A stretch of DNA of 64,000 nucleotides from Lineus longissimus. Lineage: Eukaryota; Nemertea; Pilidiophora; Heteronemertea; Lineidae. Each line of letters begins with the position of its first letter. The first letter of the stretch is position 1. The notes beneath the pieces are model-generated. The model saw nothing but the letters and a program-made list of their open reading frames with translations. It searched no databases and was not told the origin of the DNA. Where the stretch lies: assembly GCF_910592395.1 (NCBI RefSeq), contig NC_088309.1, positions 27,964,599 through 28,028,598 on the forward strand, written 5' to 3'. This document shows positions 26,342 through 37,876 of this stretch, one piece after another. The position numbers and the translations under genes are program-made.

Positions 26342-29300
26342 TCAGGCTTTAATATCACCAGTCTCGTCTGCGGAAGATGACCCCGACTCGGAGTCCGTGC
26401 TCTCCTTTGGTATGGCAATCGTGACTTTGGGTCTGTACGTCAGGAGAGTTATGAGCAAGAAGAAGGCAGAAGCACCCGTCATGGCAAAGGACAGGCCGAA
26501 CATTCCCAGGCTGAAGTGCTTGTTATCATAGATCCAACACGTTCCTCTTTTCCCACAATGCTCCTGCCATTGGAAACATGCACCGTCAATGACTAAACCG
26601 TAGAGGACCGGACCAGGAATTGTACCTGAAGCAAAAACGATAATTGGTCTTGGTTTTGACGTAGCCACTACTCTTTATATCAAGCCCCATAGGAGTAACA
26701 ATAATGATTTATTTCGTACATGATACAGAGTCTCAGCCACTAATAAAAGCAGATCGGCCGTCGATCAGCAGAATTCCTACCGGAACGAATTTAATTGGAT
26801 TCCATGCGTATTTGAAGTTCTTTTAAAAAACTCATTCGAGTACACAATGTAAAAGTATTTTCACCCTTACCAAAGATCCGCGCGACTAGATTATACCACG
26901 CCATCGCGTAGGTTCTTTGAGAACTCGAGACAGACCTGTGGATAGAACGATTGAATATTAATGATATCTAGTATCTATAGGCGACGCGATGTTAACGCTC
27001 ATATAGGGCTAAAATTTAAGCCAGCTTTAGCCTCAACGCTGGCCTCAAAGGCTTCTCGAAGTTTCGCTGACTTAACAGTGGCCTTCGCGTTAGATCAGGT
27101 CGAATTCTGTGGATGACATTACTTAGATCGACTATTGCACACACGAATGCTGTGGAGTTCAATCTTACCTCAAGACGGCACTCAAACATGGCGTATTCGG
27201 CAACAGAATGCTGAATAACGTTATTCCACTTAATACGGCGAAGACAGGAAATGAGTAGCAGGCTGTCTGACACTTTCCCTCTGTTGCCATGATGTCGCTG
27301 GTGTTTACCTCTGAACCCAGGTATTCCATAATGCAACTGCAGTTACCATAATTCTAAAAACAGAGAAAATCAACGGCTCTGTTAGAACCGTACTCGTACT
27401 CACTCATAAGCGAGATTCTTACGATCTCTTACGGGTTGCTTGGCCCAGGTAATGAGCACTCTAAGGCTATGTTCTACAAAGTCGTCTCCAAAAAGCTGGT
27501 GATTCTGCTTGCGAGCATCTTCAAGGTAAAGTGGTTATGTTTATAACTTGCATTTTTGTTTTTCTCCATTCCCTCATAGCTGAGACATCCGGCATGGCAG
27601 GGCGAGAAGTACTCTCTGTTGTCTATGCCGCACACTGGCTGTCTCTCGAGGGTGCTGCAGTTACACTGGGCATTGCAGTTCGCCTTCAGGTTAGAAATAT
27701 CAGATCTGTAAATAAATTGTAAATGTTTTCGCGACTTAGCGCTTTATTTTGCATTGACACAAAAATCGTACTTCGGCGGCCTCCATCCCGGACGTTTTGT
27801 GGATGAGGAAGAGCTATATGCGAATTGGGCCTCCGTAAGTTTCCAAACGTTTACTTGGAAATAAAAATGTGAAATGAAAGGGATTTGAACCGATGGTGTC
27901 TCGACCAGATATCCAGGGCCACTGTGCGAACAAAGCTGGTTAGCGAACAGACCGGAAAATGATGACACCATTGAAAATATCAAGGGAGATTAACTTGGTT
28001 TAATCACTACAGATCACTTACACTCTGGTAATGTTGTCGTATGGTTGGTTGATGCCGGGCATGTTCGGAAGGTCACACCTCAACAGTAAGATGGCTGACA
28101 GGAGGGAAGCAATGGCCATGAAGACCAATGATAGCCTGACCATCCCGGGGATGCCCATCCTGAAACGCTTGACCAGATAACCTCCGGTCAAGTGCGCCGC
28201 AGCAGCACTGGGGATCATAATAACACCTGTTGGTGGAAAACAACAAAGGTAATAAGTATCCACATTCCGTCCACACAATTTTGGGGAAACCTTTCTTGCA
28301 CGCAACTGGGGGAGACTCTGGGGAAAACTTTCTTGCGCGTATGGCTTAGGGAAAGACTCTTTTACCACAACATGTTGCCGCGCCTGAGTTGATCAAGCAG
28401 TTTTACCTCTTTTGTTGAAAACGTCAGATTATGGGGAAGGACTAAGACTCATGATGGTGTTATTACCAAACACAAAAAGATTTAAAGCAAAGTTGATATC
28501 AACCTCATGTTAGGACTCCTCTCTAAAGCAACTGACAATACTTACCAGTCAGCATAGACGCACTGGACGCTTCAAGATTGAATTGGTTCTGAACGAATTT
28601 CACAAAAAAGCTTTCGATTCCGTTCAATGTGACACTCGTGGCTGTTAGGGACAGTAGAAGAAGAACGAAGGTGTGGTTCATCATCAGCGCTAGGGTATGG
28701 CCGGGAAGGTCTCGGAGTGTCTGTCCTTTCCTCAGGATGAATACGTCCCCGTCATCTGAGGTGACAGTTTTTACACTTTTTGCAGGCGCCCCTGGAACGA
28801 CATACCTTGTGGAATACACTGAGTAATTGGCAAAGTCATTGCCACAACCACTGATCTCACTCCAAAACTAACCTTTCGACAAATTCAAGGGTTTCGCCAT
28901 GGTTTCTCATCTGCGGTGCTTTAGCTGCACGGCAGCATTCACCCTTTTTCGAAATCACTATTTGCTTTCTAACATCCGTGAATGGCGAAAGAATGGTAGG
29001 TGCAAAGATCTCTGAGCGGAATCAAAAGGGAAAGAGACCCACACTGGCCTGACGCAAGAGGAATCCTAAGGAAATGTAACACTGAAAAGCCTTTATTGTG
29101 TGTTGTCGCAACTGCTTTAAACAGTAGGCCTACTCACCAGGCAGTCGCCGCCCGAGGCAAAATATCATTGCACCGCAGAAGAAGGTCAAGATGGACCCAA
29201 TGAGGAAACTGATCCACCAAGCTCCTACCCATCGAGGATCTTCAGGGGTGATGGAAACTCTGTAATAGATCACAAACGCTGTGGATGAGTCGTGTCGTGG

Positions 29301-31469
29301 TCACACAAGTCATGATCAAAGCGATTGGGCATGTCTTCCTACAAGTAAGGAATCTTATGGGAGACCAGAAGTATCGTAATCGGTAAGCATCTTATATGTG
29401 ACCCGTGAAAGGGCTAGAATAACTAACCTAATTGACACAAACGATTGGAATGAAGCCAAGGCCTTTTCATGTTTATTTCTGGTAGATTCCTTGTGCTAAA
29501 TCGAACTTACTTATTTGTGTCGATTCTTCCAATATCGACATACGTGTCGAGCATCTTGCCACCAAAGATAAACGCTATGGACGGACCAACGCACGCGAAA
29601 AAGGAAAATATGCCTGAAACATCAAATGAAATTATTGTGACCATTGCGGTGGCAATTCAGGCACAGGGCCCTGGGACAGTCACACATGATGTGGCCATTC
29701 CCTGAGAAAGGCAAGCACAGGCTACTCGGACAATCCCACCGATGTGGCATTTCCCTGAGCAAGACAGGCACAGGCTACTCGGTCAGTCACACACAATGTG
29801 CCCTTTCTCTGAGCATGGCAAGCACAGGCTACTCGGACAGTCATTCCCTGAGCTTGGCAGGCAAAGGCTACTCGAACAGTCATTCCCTGAGCATGGCATG
29901 CAGGCAAAGGCTACTCGAACAGTCATTCCCTGAGCATGGCATGCAGGCAAAGGCTACTCGGACAGTCATTCCCTGAGCTTGGCAAGCACAGGCTACTCGG
30001 AGCGTCGCAGGCTACTATACATGGACCGTACAGTCGCACGTAATATCTGGCCATTGCCCATACATGTAAACTCTAGTGTAAGCAAATGGTCCGTCGACAG
30101 TAACACATTTTCTTTAATGCCAAACGAGTTATGCACAATTTAGCGGAGTTTTATTTCAGGTTTTAAATAACTCTGGTGAAAATGACTGAGATGGGTATTA
30201 CTCGATCAATCACTTGTTTCAAAATAAACTAAGCTGGGATATGACTTACCGAGGTACATGGGTGAAGTGTGTTTGTTGACATTCTCGTCAATATAGACAA
30301 TACCAATGCTAAAGAGAGCGAGTCCTCCGATGCCATTGCAGACCTGGCCAAGGAGAAAGATATACACGACTGCGCTCCGGTGTATGTTGTTCGTATCATC
30401 ACAAACATCACCAGTGGAATTAACTGAAATATGGAATAGAGGTCCCTGGTAAATCCAAAACAGTACGCCAACTTAAAAATGAGCATTACTCGTGAATGAG
30501 GATAGTGTCTCTTGTCAATTGAGTGATAGGCATCAGTCTGTCAGTTTAGATGACCTTGGAGTTAAAATCAGATGATTCCAACACAGAACACTTAGATTGT
30601 GATTCAGTGACCATAAATGTCTAATGCTAAAACATGTAAATCTGTCAACGAAGGTAAAATCTTGTGAGATGAACAAAGGGAATATACCTCTGCAGACGTT
30701 TCCTAACGAACTGCCCGGTGCTTCTGTTGCCAGCTGGTATTCCCCGTAGACGAAATGAGGCAGGGCCATGATGAACGAGCCGAGCCCGAGGCTCAGGCAG
30801 GAGACAGCCAGGGCTCGTGGCTGATGCCAGGACAGGGCATAGTAACCGATAGGGATCGCAAGCACGGCGATGGTAATGTCGTAGAATGATGAGATGAACC
30901 CCAGCTGGGTACTGTCCAGGTTGTACCGGCGTTCTATCATCTGAACACTGACAGGAATGGAGCCATTCTCGATAAAACCTGGAAGATAGAGTTCACGTAC
31001 AGCTTTATTTTGTTACCACAAGCGCATTAAGACCTCGTTTAGGGACAGAAGTTTTTTCTGCGGGTGGGCCCCTGTCAGCCCATATCAGGATGACAGAGAG
31101 TATCATTTCACCAAGAGGTTTCTCAAGACATTGGTGTATGAGAAACATCGGGGGGGGGGGGGGGGGGGGCTGGTGTGTTAGAGAATAACCTAATGATAAC
31201 CTCGATTGCTTCTTTGAAGGGATCTTACCTTGCATTGTACAAAACCAACACATCAAAGCCAGCGCGAATTTGGGAGTATGGCACTTTTGCAGCCATCGCG
31301 GCCTCCAGCCAAAGTAGCCACATTCTGTATCCTCGCAGAGAACATTGACACCTTCTTCCCTGCCTGGTGTCTCCTCCTCTGACCGAATCCGCCCCTCCCC
31401 CAAACTCTGTCTCGTTAGCAGGATGCGATTGGAAGCGAAACCTTCGTCACAGTCTTCCGGCTTAGTCAT
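26342..31469 (-). CDS. SLCO: Organic anion transporting polypeptide, SLCO4-like, tandem copy B
   Basis: Eleven coding exons: 31469-31229, 30978-30688, 30423-30250, 29613-29511, 29259-29138, 28791-28546, 28226-28022, 27705-27552, 27353-27169, 26935-26871 and 26625-26342. They sum to 2,070 nt (689 aa), all in phase. The protein matches copy A throughout: ERRYNLDSTQ after helix 1, GIVYIDENV in the early region, DPRWVGAWWISFL (signature, Ser for the usual Gly), a Kazal-like loop (CNAQCNCS through YFSPCHAGC), YGNCSC, RTYAMAW, GTIPGPVLYG, and an acidic Ser-rich tail. ATG 31,469 (MTKPEDCDEG) is the first in-frame Met. Two oddities: an intron after IDTN that copy A lacks, and an intron after exon 8 for which the only phase-compatible donor is a GC site (AAT|GCAAGT). 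Intron 1 carries a C20 tract and intron 3 a minisatellite. Likely role is uptake of large organic anions at the plasma membrane; the substrate is unknown. Confidence 0.94.
27881..27929 (-). repeat. tRNA-like A and B boxes, possible SINE promoter remnant
   Basis: On the minus strand TCGCACAGTGG (27,919-27,929) resembles an RNA polymerase III A box, and GGTTCAAATCC (27,881-27,891) fits the B box consensus. Spacing is near that of tRNA genes, but the segment does not fold as a complete tRNA by eye. It lies in intron 7 of transporter copy B. A decayed tRNA-derived SINE is the likeliest reading, and chance is possible. Confidence 0.3.
29661..30003. repeat. Intronic minisatellite, about 8 copies of a 39-54 bp unit
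   Basis: A core of CAGGCTACTCGGACAGTC plus CATTCCCTGAG recurs about eight times. The first three copies carry an extra segment between the two halves (for example cacacatgatgtgg), making them about 54 bp. Later copies are about 39 bp, and two have an additional gcatg. The array lies inside intron 3 of transporter copy B. Open frames through it are repeat artefacts. Confidence 0.95.
31150..31169. repeat. Homopolymer run G20 (C20 on the transcribed gene's sense strand)
   Basis: Twenty consecutive G on the plus strand, in intron 1 of transporter copy B. The sense transcript carries C20, and the template strand could form a G-quadruplex. Length in the source sequence may be uncertain because such runs are error-prone. 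Confidence 0.9.
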
Positions 31470-32328
31470 TTTCAAAGCAGTCCAGCCAAAGAATTTTATG
31501 ATTTTGCAACGAAATTCTTAATTGGGAGTATGATTTTTTCCGTCCACCACCAAAGCTCAGCAGATGACCTCACTCTTCGTCGGCTTATCTGCCCTGTTAT
31601 GAGGAGTATGATCCTTTCTCTTCAACACCCGGGTTACAGCGCTTTAGTACATAGATAATGATCCTCTTTCTTTACGACTGGTTGTCATCCTAAAGTAAAA
31701 TCCAATTTTGAAATGCATAAAAGGAATATTTTCCCCATTTCCTTCTTTACAGAGCTGTTTGATTTTGACTGCACATTAGGTATAAATGTCCATGGATTGA
31801 GGTTATTGACTTTGCTTTTTGGTATATGTAATACGTTAAAGCTGCCAGCAATTGATTATAAACTACTTGATTGAATGCAACAGCGCGCTGTAACAGGTGT
31901 CGAAAGCGACGGTAAGGGGCGGATGTCCAACCATGTGGTTGTTGCATGGCCAATTCACGAGTTCAACTTGCTGGACATGCAGAGAGACAGTCAATGCATC
32001 TGTGTCAATGTGTAGTCTACTTATGCATACTTGGTCTAGCAGAAGACCCTTTCTACCTTAGAGAAATCACCTCTAAGGTTCTACAAACGGGTTGATAGCG
32101 GAATTGTGTACATTTTGAGGAGAACCACTGCAATACCAGATGCCATTAGGCCAGTGATATTTTCTGTTGAATCCTGTTTTGATTGTTTGTAATGATCGAT
32201 CGTGGCTGGTACAAAGGCCTCTTTAACTAGTTCAGGTTTTCGAACAGCCAAGGCTTGCTCGTGATCTCCATAAGGCCTATACGAGCTGAAACAACGAAGT
32301 GGTCGATAAAATAATTAACTTTAGTTTC
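31470..32328. other. Intergenic stretch upstream of transporter copy B
   Basis: This holds the presumed promoter of copy B and the DNA beyond the 3' end of the 287-aa gene. No clear TATA box or coding exon. One perfect 9-bp inverted repeat with a 7-base loop (ACCTTAGAG / CTCTAAGGT) lies at 32,055-32,079. Confidence 0.5.
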
Positions 32329-32334
32329 TTTATT
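32329..32334 (-). terminator. Polyadenylation signal for the 287-aa gene
   Basis: AATAAA on the minus strand, about 265 bases past the stop codon at 32,599. It is the nearest exact signal. Confidence 0.55.
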
Positions 32335-32598
32335 TAAACAGAATCAATATGTTTGAGACAATTTACCTTACAAATGAATACATCTAATTCCCCTACTAGG
32401 GGCGAACAACATAATAACCGAAGCCAGAATGAACCCGAGTCGTCATTAATTTGTTAATAAGATGAAAAGGGCATTTCAGACTCTGATGGTGAATGATAGC
32501 AAGAGGACGCATCCCTCTGGTGATGATCTCTAAGATTGTCTCTGCTACTGCCGAGAATTCGTATAGGATTCTTGCTATTGCTATTGCCCGACTACATA

Positions 32599-33661
32599 TT
32601 ACCGGACTTGACTGTTTGCCGGGTGCCGGCATATAGGCATGGTGTAGGTGGGTCGGTAGAGTCTATTTACAATGTCATCAATTCTGTTGGTCCTTTGGAG
32701 ACCAGACGCTAAAGGCAGACTCCGACTGTCATAAACCGTAACTGTAGTCGCTTCAGGTAACCGCTTACACACTGGGGTACCACCATTTGACGCATGCGTA
32801 GGCGTCCTCACTCGTTTCGTCACTTCCTCTAACTCCGTCGAAGTTAGCGTTTTCTCATTATTAAAATCATCGGGAATGATGACTTTTTCTTCCTCCTTTA
32901 TTTTCGGTCCTACCAAAGGTTGCACTTGACGACGTTTATATTTCTTCATCTCCTCCTCTCCATCGCAGTAGAAACAAAAACCGATCCTCTTGAGACAGGT
33001 TGCGGTGGTGGGCCTCTGGAGTCTCTGTACGGTAAGGCTTTCATCACCGGTGGAGGAGGCGCGGGAAGAGGCGGTCCTCGGCCGCGGTGGCAGTTTGGAA
33101 AGGACAAAGTCAAGGTTATCCAACCTATCGTCTGCCATGTGAGCCTCAAAGCTGAACGTCGGCGTCTGTAGTCGTCTGACGATTCTATTGATGTGACGTT
33201 CATTGACACGTTTAGGCACCCTGGTTCTTTGATTTTCAAATTGGTGCTTGGCACAGCACGGCGTCGCTAGGCACGCACTTCGCGGTCTCTTCTGATAGTC
33301 CTTCCCATCATTGTACAGATTGAGTTGTGAAACCTGCCAACAAAGATAGGATATGTTGTTTAGAATGAGAATTGTAATGGGCGTAAGAGGCATGTAGCCT
33401 ACAAGGTCACGTTCCCAGTGGTCTTTCTGTCATCCTGGATCCCGGTCAGTTAACTTAGCTTTGGCCTCACACAAGAGGTGATTTGAGTCATTCTGAAGGT
33501 CAAACCCACTATTGTGTGTTCTGTCCACATACCTGTGAAGAAGCGGTTGGTTTCATCATGCGTCTGTTGATCTCATCTATCTCACTCTGGTTGGCCTTCC
33601 TGAAGCCATATGTCTTGAACGCCGGCATCTTCCGCCGCAGGGCATAGTAGGATCCAGACAT
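32599..33661 (-). CDS. Unrecognised 287-aa basic protein with four RPT-type repeats
   Basis: Two coding exons, 33661-33533 and 33333-32599, joined in phase 0 (CAG|GTATGT donor, ttggcag acceptor). An upstream acceptor (attttag) puts the exon start at 33,685. The N-terminus is MSGSYYALRRKMPAFKTYGF, followed by a helical region with EIDEINRRMMKPT. The rest is hydrophilic and disordered-looking, with a motif repeated four times: VRRLQTPT, VQRLQRPT, TKRVRTPT and VNRLYRPT. Between repeats are RPRTASSRASS, a CFYCDGEEE segment and KIKEEEKV. There is no signal peptide or membrane helix. I do not recognise the family. Short, regularly spaced basic R-P-T repeats are seen in some axonemal and microtubule-associated proteins, so a ciliary role is a guess only. 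A TATA box and non-coding first exon upstream complete the gene. Confidence 0.87.
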
Positions 33662-33685
33662 CTTCGGGACAAGACACGATGAGAC

Positions 33686-35982
33686 CTAAAATAGAAAAGA
33701 AACGAGAAAAGATTTATAGAACAGGTTACGTTTGATATGCAGCGTCATGGTTGAGGCTTTCAAATTTTGAGCAGTGGCATCTTCTGGCGCTGGGCAACCT
33801 GCAACCAGTTATGGTGTACCTGGTGTATTATGATGAAGGAACTGAACTTAATTTGAGGGTTACACAATGTGGATTTAGACATCAAGAATTGATAAAAGGT
33901 TGCCTTTATTTAGCTTGACAGCACTTCTATATACCTTTCTGTTGTGGTCAGCCAGAGACTTAAATGATTAAACTACCAATAATGGTATCGTGAAATCTAG
34001 AGAATGATCTTAATCCTACGAATTTGAAGCACTTTATCTTATTGAAAAGGAGTTCGAATATGCAAGGTAGTGTATTATCAGTCAAGTTAGTTAATAGTAG
34101 AAGTTTGAGGCCAATCATAGTTTGGGTGCATCACCTTGCACTTATCTCGGAACTGACACAGAATAGAGTTTTATATACTGTACTGCTTTCTTTCTTCCTT
34201 TGCTCTAAAGAAAGACAGATTTCAATTGATATTACTAGCATTGTGCAAGGCGAAACCTTACTCAAGATAGGTTAACTTATTATAAAGTTTTATGTTAACA
34301 TTTATACCAAAAAATCTGAACATCCACTTTAGTCACACTTCACAGCGCGTTCACTGTGAGACTCTCTTTGAAAAGCTTTCCATTCTGATTACCATTCTGA
34401 TTATAAATATCAGGCTGTGATATGTCGCCGGGACAGTTTATATTGTTGGTAACAAAAAAGGGGTTATAGACCAACGCATGTCAGCATGCTGCTGTGCAAT
34501 GCTATTTTCAAAGAGTTGGGCCGGTCTGTACAACCTTGCTTTATTCTTGTAGCATTCCTTAGAGCTCTAATATCCCATTGGGACATTGTAAGCTGACGTT
34601 GGAAAGGTAAAATACTGACAGTACATGCATGTTATAAGCCTTTGACGAATATTATGTTTAGGCGCTATTTACGGCCATTGTTGGTTGCTACTTAGTTATC
34701 GGAAAGCCAGCTTTATCACTTCATCACATTTTCTTACAAATTGTGTGTCTGTTTCAATAGCAAGAACTATTACTTTATCAATTAAATCAAACCCCTACGG
34801 GATTACGACAAATATCGTCACTGGCAATATAGGCAACGTTCCTATTTTCAGTGTTTCCCAGAAAGACCACAGCAAGAAGAAATATGTCTTGTAAATAGTG
34901 GAATCCCGAAAAACATGCAATTTTTTGTCTTCAGGGACCCATACAGAATGAGGAGAATCTGATATGGAAACCTTCAAAAAAATGACACGACACGAGGTTG
35001 TTATGGGTGACAGATGGTTGCAACCCCAATGGTGATTACGAGATTGAGCGTGGCGGACAATAGGCCCGCCAGCCTAAAGAGCACAGGTCGACCTTTGCAT
35101 AAAGTTATCATAAAACCTGACATGAAAATCTGTTGCCATCGACGAATACTGTGCGTACATTGACACCATTAGCCATTTTGACAGCTTGGGTACCCGGTCA
35201 ACCCGGTGCGGGTATTCTTCCCTGTCGCTGTCAGTCATTCATTTGGTCAATCGATCGTCCACGCTCTAGTGCTTCGCATGTACTTAAGAACTTATTGGAC
35301 TATGGGGACAAGTCATCGTGGTTCACCAAAAATGATAAGATGTTGGAAAATCCAAATGTAATTGTAACGTTATGGCTGTCTAATATCACCATGCACATGT
35401 AGATCAGAGATGTTGACAATAGTGAGCTTTCGCAAACCCTCGAAACGCCAAAGCAAGCGCCTAAGACTCATCGACTACAACCACATGATCACACTGGTAG
35501 TCGCTGTTGACAAGTGGCAAAGATCTGTGCGCAGAGACTCGTATTTGAACCGCAAATTGCTAACAAACGAAGAAGCAGTTTTGCTTTTCTATGCCTCTCA
35601 GTTATTGCCGACATCTATCAAAGGAATTCGACCCGCATCCTGGTCTGAAGATTCGAAGAAAGAATCGTAACGCATCGAAAGACCAACATTTGGCTAAATG
35701 TCAAAAATCACACGAAAGTGACAAATTCGAAGATTTTTGTTTTTCTCATCAACAGACGGAAGTTTTTTTTAACTTCATGATCAGTAAAAACGTCCCATTC
35801 GTTGTTACGGTTGACGTATGATATGACAAATTTGTTGTCGAAAGAAATCATAAGCAAGAACTGCCATTGTTGAAGAAATGTTGCTTGAAAAACCTATTTT
35901 TCTGAGATCAGTGAATGAAAAAGCTTTTAGAAGATACATGTATTTATAAACAAGTGACTTTTTAGAGCGACTATATACTTAC
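33686..35982 (-). other. Intron in the 5'UTR of the 287-aa gene
   Basis: Runs from a donor (CCG|GTAAGT at 35,982) to the acceptor before the start-codon exon. Nothing else recognisable is inside; open frames here look random. Confidence 0.6.
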
Positions 35983-36068
35983 CGGTATGATTCCTGGGAG
36001 TAATCAACGTAATGGAGAACTGATCCCTGACAACGATGGTATTACTCAATATCCCACGTCTGGCGCCC
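35983..36068 (-). other. Probable non-coding first exon of the 287-aa gene
   Basis: About 85 bases without any ATG, ending in a consensus donor (GTAAGT). Its start is set about 30 bases downstream of a TATAAATA box at 36,095-36,102. The exon, the box and the downstream acceptor agree in strand and spacing, but the transcription start itself is inferred. Confidence 0.55.
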
Positions 36069-36094
36069 TCGGACGCTCTCTCATAAGTAGTACT

Positions 36095-36102
36095 TATTTA
36101 TA
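36095..36102 (-). promoter_or_regulatory. TATA box (TATAAATA)
   Basis: A consensus TATA box on the minus strand, placed correctly for a first exon ending at 35,983. Likely the core promoter of the 287-aa gene. Confidence 0.55.
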
Positions 36103-36109
36103 ACCGTCG

Positions 36110-37797
36110 ATTGTAAAGTAGACTCAAATCATGTTGTTTGTCACACTATCGTTAGTCAATAACGGAAGACTTCTCGTTGGACGCCTCGCAAACACTAGCG
36201 TACTAAGATCCGTGTCGAACCGATCTCGGTACACCAGCAAATAGCGAGAGTAGACAAACAGAGACCATTATGGGACCAACTGCTTTAACAATAAAGTGTT
36301 ATTAAAGAACTCTTCTAAGACGATTAGGCATACACGAATCCCGAAGGTCTTGCTACGCTGGAAATATGACTATATATACAATGAGTCTTCGGGCGTAATT
36401 AGGCCTTTAAGCCGGGTTATGGGTTCAGTGCGACCTATCAGATTATCGAAGCTACGAGACAATGATAAAAAAATATTATTATGGTGCATTAAATGTGTTG
36501 AGACATAATGATATCAATTCTCAGACTGAGCACGCCTTCGGTTGGCCTATTAGTATAACCATGTTCATAAGACTATACTTAGTCGCACAAGGCTCACAAG
36601 AACGGAAATTGCGTCCTGCTTCCAATGGGCTTACAGGAAAAAAATGATAAATTGGCGTCTGAGTTGCATATCATTGCATTATTGATTTGGTGTTTCAGCG
36701 CTTTCTTTGCGAAAGCAATGGCGTTTGTAGACTGGCCACACTGCATGTACTTCAACTGAATTGAAAAAAGTCACTCAGTAAATGTTATATCTGCAGCGCG
36801 TTTGGTACAGAATACCATAAGCAGATTGTTCTTTCATCGTAATTGCGACTTCGATCCACGCTACGCCCCCATACCTATTAAAAAGGATACGCTACTATTA
36901 CCGTATATCCGTGTTCCACCTCATCTCAAGGTCACCTTCTCCAACACTCGCTCATGGTGGCAAAGTGACAGCTATAATGTAGCTAAGCTCCTTTTAGAAA
37001 CAACATCGGTGACTCATGGTCGTCATAAAAATATTACTCTAAGTAAAAATGAAAAGCGATTTTTCGAGATTTATAGAACGAGGTGGTTCTGGCGTCGGAA
37101 GTTATCAGTGTAAAGGAGATTTCGCCGCTTTCAGCAGGCTCCTAATGGAAATGAGGGAATCAGTTAACGTATTAGTTCAGATGCAACTTAATCAAGCACT
37201 GAGGACAACGTGATGTGCACTGGCAAAACGACTAACCCAGCATGTGCGTGGCGCCAATATGAAAGACCATAGTACAGGAGAATGCTAATGCGTTGATGAA
37301 GCAGTGAACATGATTCGCAATGTCAATCCTTCACCAACCACACTGATCAAGTTTAAGCGTTAACTTTGATGCGCTCTCAGTTGCTAGGTTTAAGGTTAGG
37401 CTACCAGTAATAAGTTCACATCCTTACACAAGCATTTCCCCTTCCTCTGTGATCTACGTATTGGCCTACCATAAACATTTTCGTTTTCAGCAACCATCAA
37501 TACTTTATGTGGTGCATTGGAGCAGACGACAAGATGGAATGTCCAAAGCAACTATGACAGATAAACAAATGATTTATTCCGGAGTCTGCAGACCAAATTC
37601 ATCCTTCTCCCAATGCGCGCGCATCTTAACTGAAACGTCATCATTAAAGTACCATTTCCAGTGATCAAAGAACGCTCCAATTAGCTACAGCACGTGATAG
37701 CGCTTGTGAGTGTTACGTCTGCTGAGAGTGATCATTTTGCCGAGACCGAGATTCAGGCGGGAAGTAAGGCTGCTACTGTGAGACTTGTTCTGGAAGG
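36110..37797. other. Intergenic stretch without a recognised gene
   Basis: Lies between the leftward 287-aa gene and the rightward FABP-type exon 1a, so should contain upstream regulatory DNA for both. No coding exon was recognised. A CACGTG E-box and a CCAAT-like word lie within about 130 bases of the FABP exon 1a start, with no TATA box seen. Confidence 0.5.
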
Positions 37798-37876
37798 ATG
37801 GCTGTTGATAAGATTGTCGGGAGCTGGACAGCAACTGGCGAGACCGAGAACATTGATGAGTATCTGGCTCTTATTG
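37798..37876 (+). CDS. FABP-type first exon 1a (alternative first exon or start of a paralogue)
   Basis: Twenty-six codons plus one base, ending at a consensus donor (ATT G|GTGAGT) in phase 1. The translation MAVDKIVGSWTATG continues to ENIDEYLALIG. It matches the opening of cytosolic fatty-acid-binding proteins: the VGSW strand, then the short helix ExIDEYLxxIG, which vertebrate genes also end with a phase-1 donor. It is clearly homologous to exon 1b at 49,525 and would join the exon at 58,208 in frame. I read the 11.7 kb between them and found no matching exons 2-4, so either this is a distal alternative first exon of the downstream gene (intron 20 kb), or the rest of a paralogue is decayed, missing or overlooked. 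Confidence 0.75.

Noticed and set aside
29644-29976. Open frames running through the minisatellite
   Set aside because: They result from the repeat itself within an intron of transporter copy B.
32055-32079. 9-bp perfect hairpin upstream of transporter copy B
   Set aside because: Short enough to occur by chance, and it has no T-tract or other context, so it is not presented as a finding.
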